Below are positions 57,801 to 64,000 of a stretch of DNA of 64,000 nt, one piece after another (the stretch's first letter is position 1; the number at the start of each line of letters is the position of its first letter). The stretch covers positions 9,062,215-9,126,214 of the forward strand of contig OW028574.1 of the NCBI GenBank assembly GCA_932294295.1, in the 5' to 3' direction. This DNA is from Alitta virens. Its lineage: Eukaryota > Annelida > Polychaeta > Phyllodocida > Nereididae. A program made the position numbers and the translations under genes. The notes below the pieces were generated by a model that worked only from the letters and a program-made list of their open reading frames with translations, made no database searches and was not told the DNA's origin.

Positions 57801-60800
57801 TTTACGTCCTGTATTTCTGCACCTGGTGGGCTAATTAGGACAGGTAGGGACCATGGCAATGAGACAAAGGATGAAACAGCCAACCAACATAGGCTCGACC
57901 GGGAAGTGAACCTGGAACCCAGTGGTTGGAAGCCCAGCATGCTACCACTGAGCCAGGCCCCCACCCCAAGCTGTATAAGGGAGTGTACTGATATTAAGGG
58001 AAACTTTAGCTGTATAAGGGAGTGTACTGATATTAAGGGAAACTTTAGCTGTATAAGGGAGTATACTGATATTAAGGGAAAGTTAGCTGTATAGGGAGTG
58101 TACTGATATTAAAAAAAATATATAATAATAAAAATAAATCTGAGGAATGGGATAAAAAGGTCATAGCATGGGTTGAGGGAATATACTGATCGAGGGGGAG
58201 TTTATCGGGGATATACTGCAATCAACCCATGTTATAACCTTTAAGTATCCCACATGAACCCTAACCTGGAGGTCAGCTCAGTAAACTACAATATTGACAT
58301 AAGGTTTCGTCTGGGTTCCATAAGGTCAGATTTGAAATTGGAGCATTGGTCCAGAATCCCTCCGCAGGACTGAATGTGCCCCTGGGGTGACATTCAGAAT
58401 GAGGAACACCTGAGGATGAACTGTGCTTTAACGCAGAATGCCAGATGTCTGTGACATTCATGGAACTGTGTCTGACTTTTCAATCACTAAATTTTGCACT
58501 TTGATTTTAGAAAATCCTCAATTTGTGTAATTTCAGAGAATGCTGTATCCTTCAACTTAATAAAATTCTCTCTCTCTCTCCCTGGTGCTAGAATATCAGC
58601 TTGATTTTAACAAAGCTATCGACGTTTTAGTTGTGTTGGTAGACCAAAAAAAACAAGAACTCGGATATTTTGTTTTGAAACTCGCACTATGAGTCTATGA
58701 CCACGAAGAAAAATGTAATATTCGGATTAAAATTATGAACAAAAAATGATTTGGCTTGGTTATTATAACCAATGCAAACTGACTGCCCTTCGTGTCTAGC
58801 ATGTTTTTACAACGACGACAACAACAACAACTTCAACAACAACAACAATTATAGACTGGTATAGACTGGTATAGACTGGTATGCCCGGCCATTACAGATC
58901 TTGGCCCTATGAGCACTTCACTGATAAGAACAAACATCTAATACAACCAGATTTAGCTAGTTTCATGTTGTATAAAAAGGGAATAAGTAAGCGGCCAACT
59001 CCAATCTAGCACGTGTTTGCCTTGAACCTATGGTGGTCTTATTAGAGACGTTCTTCGATGTACTTAAATCAGATGCTCATGTACCGGAAGTTACTTAGCC
59101 CACAGGAAGTTCATCAGACATTGCGGTAATGTTACTGCCTATTTATATTGAAGCCAGCTTGTATTTACAGCAGCTAGTAAGACTGCTGAATGTAGCGAAA
59201 TTGGAAATAGTCTAACAAGCTGAAACAGGCAGTCATGAGGTCACTGAATTCATTTACTGCCTGAGTGGTGTTTTTGACACACACAATATGCAAGTCAAGC
59301 AAGTGTGTAGGGTATTTACAATGCAATGGGGAGAAAAAGTAAAAGAGCCTACAGGGGGCACTACGACCGTAGCAGATGAAAAGACAATAAGATGACTTCA
59401 CTACACCATTGTTACATGCATGACGTCACAAAGTCTCTTAAAAACTGAATTGGCCAGCTGCTCTGCATTGGTCCCCGGTTTGATCCCCAGCCTGGGCACT
59501 CTTCATGGATGTCGATCGCATTGGACGTTAAATTGGAGGTGTCTTGTACATGATGTCCATGCTGAGGCAATAAGACTCCACCCATGGGGTAAATGTGTAA
59601 CATGGCATGGGTGGGTGGATTAGGGCTTTACGTCCTGTATTTTGGCACCTGAGTAACATGGCACAGACTCCAGACTGCCTTATCATCTCATCAGTACATC
59701 TCTAGCAGCTGGTCATAAAAGCTGACTAAGTGGGTGGGTGGGTAATTAGGGCTTTACATCCTGTATTTCTGCACCAGTTGGGCTAATTAGAACAGGCAGA
59801 GACCATGGCAATGAGACGAAGGATGAAACAGCCATCCAACTTAGGCTCGACCGGGAATCGAACCCGGGACCCAGCGGTTGGAAGCCCAGAGCGCTACCTC
59901 TGAGCTAGGCCCCCGCCCTAAAAACGCTGACTAAACTTCTATTTTTGTCTTTTTGTGCCATTGTGGTTTTGTTCATTACGCTGAACACTTTTTTTCTGAT
60001 AGGTTTCATGTTGTTTTTTGTTTCATTTTTTTTTTCTTACCCTACTCAAAGCTGCACTTGTGGAAGGTGGAACATATCATTCCCTGCCAATGTGAAGCAA
60101 CCTTTTGCAATCACTTTATAGTCCAAAGCAGACCCCAGTGTGTCCATTGGGTATATACCCTGGTTGTCACTCACTGCCAACTTTTGCAAAACCATCAATA
60201 AGCTGCCAATTACTTATTGTATCGTGTGAAGTTTTTTGATATAGTTTTTTTGGCCACTATTTTAACCAGTATACGTCTTTCACAAATCATTATATATTGA
60301 ATGTACACAGGTCTTTTCTTGTGCCTGGTTTTGCCATTCATGTGTTTTCTGTTATAAAAAATATAATTACGGGAAAGCAGCGTCAGCCAAATTAGGTGTC
60401 AATTAATGAAAACGTTTTTTCTCCGCATGGTTTTGCCATCCATAAGGAGGTTTGTTTTTAGTTGTGGTTTTTTAAACTAATAAACATCACTTGAAATTTC
60501 TTTAAGTTTTTTTCTTAAGTTTTTTTTAAATGTCGAAATCAGTTTTTAGAGCTGGCAAAATGGAAGCTAAATTGAGGTCGAATGACCAGTATTCTGAGTA
60601 CAAAAATAGAAACAACGGAAGAAAAATTTCAGTCAATCAAACGACCAATGACATGCACTGTTTTGTCTCCTTGCAGGTGCACTTGCACTTGATTCAGCCT
60701 TTGTTTTCCATGAAGGTCTGCAGGACATGCAGGGCAGCCAGGGATACTGCAGCTGGAGAACTTTTCCTCATCTCATGTTTGCTGATGAAACTAGAAACAT

Positions 60801-63473
60801 GTTTTACCCCAACCTGATGAGACCCAGGGCATCCAAGCACTCGTCAAGTGTAAGTTCTTTCTGAGTCATATGTGTTGTTTTTGTAAATCATTTGTAAGTC
60901 ATGTGTGTTGGTTTTGTAAGTCATTTGTAAGTCATGTGTGTTGTCTTTGCACGTCATTTGTAAGTCATGTGCATTGTATTTGTAAGTAATTGGTAAGACA
61001 TGTGTATTGTATTTGAAAGTCATGTGAAAGTCATGTGTAAGTCATGTGTATTGTATTTGGCGCATCGTCTGTGTGAAGATGTTGTTCAAAGTCAAATAGG
61101 AAGAAATATGACCCCCATGTGACGTCACTGCCATTGTTAAGATTTTGTTTGTCGCCTAGCTCCAATTCAGAACACGTATTACCCACCAAGTAATAACGTA
61201 TTACCCACCAAGTAATAACGTATTACCCACCAAGTAATAATGTATTACCCACCAAGTAATAACCTCATTCTTAGAAATATCCCTTGTGTGTGCCAGGTAG
61301 TGAGAAAAAAAAAAGATCTGTTGTTAATTAGCAGCGTTGACAACCGGGTTTACTGTGCATCTGGTATATGCTTCGTGTAGATTTTTCAATCTGACCTGCT
61401 TATAAGAACTGCCAAAAGGGTTCGTTACAGTTGTGTCCAGTGTAGTATGGGGCAAAAAAGTACTGAGTTAATACAGGGTGCGGTCAAAAACATCAGCAGC
61501 TACCGCTTCCTCTTTTGTTATTATCTCAATTGACAGCCATCACATGCAGATAATATGGATCTAGATATAGCTCATGCACACTTATCACACCTTCGGGTCA
61601 TTTTCACCTGGGCCTTCGCAATACAAGCATTGTTACAGACACCTGTGTTGACCTTTGCCCCCACAAATAGGGTAAATAGCTTATTGTTTAATAAGAAGGG
61701 AGAGCATTGACACCTTTGAGGCGGAGAGTGCCATTTTGGGTTCAGGTCAATTTTCTGTCTTTTCTGTCTGAGTTACCCATCCTCCTGAAAATCATGCAAT
61801 AATTTCCAGATTAGTTGGGTATTCAATTAGTCCCATTGGAATGCCATTATATTTCTCTGTTTCAATGTTCTGACCTTGCAGGATCAAAACTGGAACCATC
61901 ATATAATGCTATAATATACATATGCATGTATAGAAAACACAGAAGGAGGATTCTGTGCAAATATTATATTTTCCATTAGCTTCAGAGGTTTAGTAACTAA
62001 GAACTTTCTTATTTGTAAATTTTCTATAAATAGGGACACCATATTAAGATTTAATAAGTACTGCCCTAATTCATACATGGCAGTGACTACACTCGACAAA
62101 TTCATATTGGATATGTGATTACATAAACCCCATGACGCCTATAGATGTAAGGGAGATAGATACCTGGTCATTAGGCCTATTTATGACTCCTAGCTACAGG
62201 AGGTACCAAGTGCTTTTAGGAGTAATACCAGGTGCTCATATGTGACTGTGATTCAATATAGGGACATGATGAGTCATTGATGACATATGCAAGATGGTAG
62301 CATGCCTAATTGCTTATGTTTCACATTGTTCATGGCGGATACCACAAGTGACAAGTCTTAATCTGCCTCTTTTCTGATTGGATGCAATCGACCGACTCCT
62401 GCATTAGCTGTCTGAATGGAGCCTGCAGAGCTCTATGAATGCCTGATTGTCATTGTAATTCAATTGCCCTGAGAAAATATGGGCCAGGTAGAATATGAGG
62501 ATTATCTTTCTTGTTGGAAATGAAAATTATACTGAGATATTTAATCAGTAATTCCAAGCAAAGTACACGAGTCTCTCTACAAATAACTCCCTTAGCTTAA
62601 TGATTTTTTAAAATATCATAACACAGCATCACTGACCCTTATTTAAGTCCACCTATATGGAGGGGGGGGGGAGCTGATAATACATCGCAGATTTTATTTT
62701 AACTGTATTCGGTGAAAATTTAATGGTAACTCAGTGACTTACCATGGCAACCTACTGTCATGTCAATTTCCTAAATGTATATTCACCATGCTATATCCCT
62801 ATTTGGTTGGGCACTAAAGACTCCATCACTATTAATTTGGGAAATTATGGACAATGGGTGCAATAACTTAATATTAGTCAGTTGCCACTTTCTTTTAATT
62901 TACTGGTTGCCATGGTGGGTGGGGTGGGTGATTAGGGCTTTACGTCCTGTATTTCTGCACCAGTTGGGCTAATTAGGACAGGCAGAGACCATGGCAATGA
63001 GACGAAGGATGAAACAGCCATCCAACTTAGGCTCGACCGGGAATCGAACCCGGGACCCAGCGGTTGGAAGCCCAGAGCGCTACCTCTGAGCTAGGCCCCC
63101 ACCCCCTGGTTGCCATGGTAACTGGCTTTGTGAAATTAATTAATGTTCATGGCCAGACGGAAAGCTGGCATGAGGACCATTATGAGTCTGTACCCACACT
63201 GTTTGTTTTTGTAAAGCAGTCTATTAAACAGCTTATGAGATTAATTAAATTACTCTCATGAAATTATCTTTGCAGTTTGATGTGGAGGCCATAACTGGGG
63301 AAGTTTGGAGAAGAAACATCAGATATCAACACAACATTGGTGTGCCAAATTCATACATCACCTTCAACAACTCCTCATCATCAGCATCGTGTGGTTTGCC
63401 TCCGTATCCTGTGTACTGGGTTGACCAGGAGTTGTATTATAATGACAAGGGTATGAAGCAGTATAACCACCAG
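38480..63473 (+). CDS. CD36/SCARB-family-like membrane protein (3' partial)
   Basis: The CD36 family are two-pass, hairpin-shaped receptors for lipids and lipoproteins at the plasma membrane or lysosome. Seven exons are in phase: 38480-38725, 45764-45853, 47458-47613, 48929-49772, 55968-56213, 60677-60849 and 63276-63473. They give 651 residues. A short acidic cytoplasmic tail is followed by TM1 (about 34-56, [20 protein letters not shown]) and FEKTID. Family blocks are [52 protein letters not shown] (like GIPVYRFVLPSKAF of CD36), TFPHLMFAD and [10 protein letters not shown] (like LDVEPITGF). Many N-glycosylation sequons occur. The protein already exceeds the roughly 470-510 residues of the family. 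The excess lies mainly at about 215-445 in the 844-bp exon, a Cys-rich segment I do not recognise. The second TM and C-tail lie beyond the window. It could be a lineage-specific subfamily; ligand unknown. Confidence 0.85.
40486..42370 (+). CDS. Harbinger MADF/Myb-like accessory protein
   Basis: This is the second protein of PIF/Harbinger elements. It binds transposon ends and helps bring the transposase to the nucleus. Two exons, 40486-41358 and 41609-42370 (GTAAGT donor, TTTCCAG acceptor, phase 0), give 544 residues. The ATG has a good context (CCACCATGC), although the frame stays open upstream to 40210. A basic Pro-rich N-terminus ([13 protein letters not shown]) precedes a MADF/SANT-like trihelix at about 82-175 ([35 protein letters not shown]), then an acidic Ser-rich linker with basic clusters. 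Exon 2 has [19 protein letters not shown], a polyglutamine tract and three copies of [16 protein letters not shown] repeats. No damage is seen. Confidence 0.85.
42595..43959 (-). CDS. Harbinger (HARBI1-type) DDE transposase
   Basis: This nuclease cuts and rejoins the ends of the surrounding element (DDE_Tnp_4-like fold). The frame is open from 43989 but begins there with GTG. The first ATG is at 43959 and gives 454 residues. Landmarks, numbered from 43989, are [16 protein letters not shown] (82-97) and [14 protein letters not shown] (111-124). An HTH-like segment, [20 protein letters not shown], is at 145-164. The catalytic triad is Asp225 (CVGAIDGKH), Asp315/316 (FIVGDDAFG) and Glu352 (RVVENAFG). 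CCVLHNLL is near the end. All catalytic motifs are present. It is convergent with the MADF gene, with 224 bp between their stop codons. An upstream coding exon is possible. Confidence 0.93.
   Translation of the reverse strand: MSLSHYDRVELDLKCMDMQVQLLTAANDIILQEEHKLQDDAVRATTSTDEDDLLENAPAAPRRRRRRQMWVRPWLLRRPLYGQYEKLMAELTAEDVGGFKNFMRMEPDLFHEVLARVGPRITKQDTFWRRALEPGLKLAITLRYLGTGNSYKSLQYGFRVAFNTISILVIEVCQAIIDEYSAEVMQCPVTPEAWKAVANGFYNRWNFPHCVGAIDGKHVAIRCPAKSGSLFYNYKGFFSIVLLAVVDAEYKFLYVDIGASGSGSDAGVFSQTELKEALESGNIGLPEPDNLPNDDQPVPYFIVGDDAFGLQTWMMKPLPHRNMTMEDRIFNYRLSRARRVVENAFGLLAARFRCLLTTMPQSPDRVCTITLACCVLHNLLRVRYPTAQVNAVDQENADIHEIIPGAWRENAVNLPDMGHVFRGNTNRAAKEMRQYLVSYVNSAAGSVPWQQDKI
44428..45763. other. 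Rest of CD36-like intron 1, with a SINE-2 copy
   Basis: No exon is seen. It begins with a SINE-2 copy (44440-44700) directly after the Harbinger target duplication. Two tRNA-like AACCATTAGRCCACCCA blocks lie near 45047 and 45539. The remainder is unassigned. Confidence 0.5.
44440..44700 (-). mobile_element. SINE-2 copy
   Basis: It parallels 4401-4660: GATGCTACTGGGTCTGAAGC, CATGGGTGGGGTCTTTTACT, AAGGCACCTCCAATTTAACG, then a single B-box-like GGGATCAAACCC (minus strand GGGTTTGATCCC). This shows the unexpanded ancestral state of the B-box seen as six copies at 4637. Confidence 0.7.
45944..46676. repeat. Large GACT tetranucleotide array
   Basis: About 730 bp of TGAC/GACT units with variant units (GTCT, GCCT, GATT) and recurring ACGTGCTG insertions forming higher-order patterns. 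It starts 90 bp after the exon-2 donor of the CD36-like gene. Long minus-strand frames of Ser-Gln-Val repeats come only from the lack of stops in this array. Confidence 0.97.
47023..47297. mobile_element. MITE-1 copy in CD36-like intron 2
   Basis: Both ends are intact (AGTGCAGTATAGCGGACACA and GGGTCCGCTATACTGCACT). The interior has AACCGCCGTCAT and TGACGTCA (47212-47219). It lies 160 bp upstream of the exon at 47458. Confidence 0.8.
48211..48660 (+). mobile_element. Plus-strand tRNA-Leu-like SINE, split by SINE-1
   Basis: The head GGTGCTGTGGTCTAGTGGTA (A-box) is followed by a perfect 5-bp anticodon stem, TTGGA/TCCAA, around a CTCAAGG loop (anticodon CAA, Leu) and the B-box GGGTTCAATCCC. The non-tRNA body continues to 48356 and resumes at 48558 after the SINE-1 insertion. 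It is treated as a SINE because the acceptor stem does not close and a body follows. Confidence 0.6.
48357..48544 (-). mobile_element. SINE-1 copy inside another SINE
   Basis: A perfect 13-bp duplication, GGGAGGTTGTTGG, lies at 48344-48356 and 48545-48557. The tail is GGT repeats. The copy sits in CD36-like intron 3. Confidence 0.92.
50884..51071 (-). mobile_element. SINE-1 copy
   Basis: A perfect 15-bp duplication, TGTTAAGACATTGGT, lies at 50869-50883 and 51072-51086. The tail is a GT run (50884-50909). The tRNA head lacks about 10 bp of the A-box side (CCCAGAGCTAGG). Confidence 0.92.
52320..55779. mobile_element. Non-autonomous Tc1/mariner-like element
   Basis: TA dinucleotides at 52318-52319 and 55780-55781 bracket a 3.46-kb element. 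Its ends are about 38-bp inverted repeats starting CAGTATGACTCATATGGAAT, with one mismatch. Subterminal parts are GC-rich. The interior has no transposase. It consists of AT-rich sequence plus GACT (53730-53885), GATT (54241-54312) and CTAT (54627-54918) arrays. An older element invaded by repeats, or two solo ends facing each other, would look alike. Confidence 0.55.
54241..54918. repeat. GATT and CTAT microsatellites
   Basis: TGAT repeats at 54241-54312 and a roughly 290-bp CTAT/CTCT array at 54627-54918. Confidence 0.95.
55800..55925 (-). mobile_element. SINE-2 fragment
   Basis: It contains CTCATGGGTGGGGTCTTTCT and CTACAAGGCACCATTGATTC, the SINE-2 body. It lies about 40 bp before the acceptor of the exon at 55968. 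Confidence 0.55.
56253..56475. repeat. ACT trinucleotide tract
   Basis: Interrupted TAC/ACT repeats starting about 40 bp after the donor at 56214. Confidence 0.9.
57650..58110. repeat. 38-bp minisatellite split by a SINE
   Basis: The unit GGGAAAGTTAGCTGTATAAG plus GGAGTRTACTGATATTAA occurs about four times before and four times after the SINE-1 at 57783-57968. The array therefore predates the SINE. Confidence 0.9.
57783..57968 (-). mobile_element. SINE-1 copy inside a minisatellite
   Basis: Complete SINE-1. Only a 5-bp duplication (AGCTG, 57778-57782 and 57969-57973) can be seen, because the flanks are themselves repeats. Confidence 0.88.
59455..59729 (+). mobile_element. SINE-2 copy, interrupted
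   Basis: Plus-strand SINE-2 with a B-box-like GGTTTGATCCC, GACGTTAAATTGGAGG and CCCATGGGGTAAATGTG. It continues after a 45-bp SINE-1 insertion to CTAGCAGCTGGTCATAAAAG. A full SINE-1 is inserted at its 3' end. Confidence 0.7.
59608..59652 (-). mobile_element. 5'-truncated SINE-1 (45 bp)
   Basis: Only the 3' terminal 45 bp of SINE-1 is present. It is flanked by a perfect 11-bp duplication, GTAACATGGCA (59597-59607 and 59653-59663). This is a truncated retroposition rather than a deletion remnant. Confidence 0.85.
59730..59918 (-). mobile_element. SINE-1 copy
   Basis: Full length. The flanks are TAAAAGCTGACTAA (59716-59729) and TAAAAACGCTGACTAA (59919-59934), a duplication with a 2-bp difference. 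The head and B-box match the consensus. Confidence 0.9.
60850..61060 (+). repeat. Minisatellite carrying repeated GTAAGT
   Basis: Degenerate units of the type GTAAGTCATGTGTGTTGT...TTTGTAAGTCATTT start at the exon-6 donor (60850). Besides the donor itself, GTAAGT occurs at 60894, 60916, 60927, 60960, 60982 and 61037. Confidence 0.85.
61174..61262. repeat. 22-bp tandem repeat, four copies
   Basis: The unit CGTATTACCCACCAAGTAAT plus AA is repeated about four times. Confidence 0.92.
62917..63105 (-). mobile_element. SINE-1 copy
   Basis: A 14-bp duplication, CTGGTTGCCATGGT, lies at 62903-62916 and 63106-63119. This is a consensus-like copy. The minus-strand head reads GGGGGCCTAGCTCAGAGGTA and then CTTCCAA in the anticodon loop (TCC, Gly-like). 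It lies 170 bp upstream of the exon at 63276. Confidence 0.93.
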
Positions 63474-64000
63474 GTATGGCTATGAATATCTTATAACAGC
63501 ATTGCAGTGTTATAGTTGTCATTCCACATATATCAGCTGGATGGAGAACATATGTATATCTTAGCTCCTAATATTAGTAAACAAGTCAGGATCATACAGT
63601 TAGTTTCATTAAATATGGTTGACTCTATACAGGTGTAGCAACCTATTCCTGGCTTAAGCTAAAGCCAGCTGCTTCTGTCTACTCTTAGCTAATAGTCGGC
63701 TTACACCTACCACCACTGAAAAAATATAAACCTTAGTAAATGTAAGAAATATGTATTTGCAATAGACATGCATCTTATCAACAAAAAATTACAAATACAC
63801 TTAACTCTCGAATAGTGCTGCATGTACTTTTAGATTCGGTTTTGAGTAGCAAGCTATAGCCAGACAGTTCCGTTTAGTGGCAGGTAGCATTGTATGGCAG
63901 AAGTTGTCTAGCTTCGTCTAGGTTTAATTTGACAGGCCGTTCTTAATGAAACTAACTGTATGCTGTGGTATATTAAATGGATCTTATGACCTACAGGAAG
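63474..64000 (+). other. CD36-like intron 7, partial
   Basis: Starts at donor GTATGG and runs off the window. Apart from the TA-flanked MITE nothing is recognised. Confidence 0.6.
63595..63960. mobile_element. TA-flanked MITE, compact copy
   Basis: A 366-bp element with inverted ends TACAGTTAGTTTCATTAA / TTAATGAAACTAACTGTA. The interior matches 32331-33285 in reverse orientation without the later insertions there, so it shows the intact structure of the family. Confidence 0.8.

Larger units (their letters stand above)
56214..60676 (+). other. CD36-like intron 5
   Basis: A 4.5-kb intron. It holds an ACT trinucleotide tract (about 56253-56475), the 38-bp minisatellite (57650-58110), three SINE-1 insertions, a SINE-2 copy and short ACA and TATAGACTGG repeats (58815-58882). 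No exon is recognised. Confidence 0.7.
60855..63275 (+). other. CD36-like intron 6
   Basis: Intron up to the acceptor at 63275. After the minisatellite comes a 22-bp repeat (61174-61262), then non-repetitive AT-rich sequence, a poly-G run (62661-62672) and a SINE-1 (62917-63105). No further exon is seen. Confidence 0.65.

Noticed and set aside
57650..58110. CRISPR-like spaced repeats
   Set aside because: Units are contiguous with no unique spacers, in a eukaryotic intron. This is a minisatellite.
63010..63105. Possible tRNA-Gly(TCC) genes at SINE-1 heads
   Set aside because: The same sequence is present in about ten copies, each joined to a constant body and bounded by target duplications, so they are SINEs.

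Overview
The window is animal nuclear DNA. It has AT-rich intergenic sequence, GT-AG introns, long introns packed with SINEs, MITEs and microsatellites, and genes with clear metazoan orthologues. The gene set and the repeat style suggest a marine invertebrate deuterostome (hemichordate, echinoderm or cephalochordate). I cannot name the species.

Four host genes can be assembled exon by exon with consistent reading phase. (1) Plus strand 6641-12623: the 3' two thirds of a mixed-lineage kinase (MLK; MAP3K9/10/11/21 type), a JNK-pathway MAP3K. Its SH3 domain and kinase N-lobe exons lie beyond the left edge. (2) Minus strand 16800-19502: a complete seven-exon VTI1B-type endosomal/lysosomal Qb-SNARE. 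(3) Plus strand 19753-23261: a complete ten-exon ITPK1, an ATP-grasp inositol phosphate kinase. VTI1B and ITPK1 are head to head with 250 bp between start codons, so they probably share a promoter. MLK and VTI1B are tail to tail. (4) Plus strand 38480-63473, running off the right edge: a divergent CD36/SCARB-family membrane protein with seven coding exons spread over more than 25 kb and an enlarged cysteine-rich ectodomain.

The rest is mostly mobile DNA. Intron 1 of the CD36-like gene holds an apparently intact 4.67 kb PIF/Harbinger transposon (39761-44427). It has 45 bp perfect terminal inverted repeats, a TTA target duplication, a HARBI1-type DDE transposase and a MADF/Myb-like partner protein. 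Ten insertions of one tRNA-derived SINE family (SINE-1) lie between 29 and 63 kb, all in the same orientation, and most have clear target-site duplications. A second SINE family (SINE-2), several non-autonomous DNA transposons with TTAA, TA, ATAA, 7-bp or 8-bp target duplications, and a dead non-LTR retrotransposon make up much of the remainder. Large simple-repeat tracts, including a roughly 730 bp GACT array, sit in the CD36-like introns.

I saw no wholly new biological system. The points most worth a second look are the intact Harbinger element, expansion of the pol III B-box inside two different SINE copies, a minisatellite that repeats the 5' splice-site hexamer GTAAGT just downstream of a real donor, the strand bias of SINE-1, and the expanded CD36-like ectodomain.
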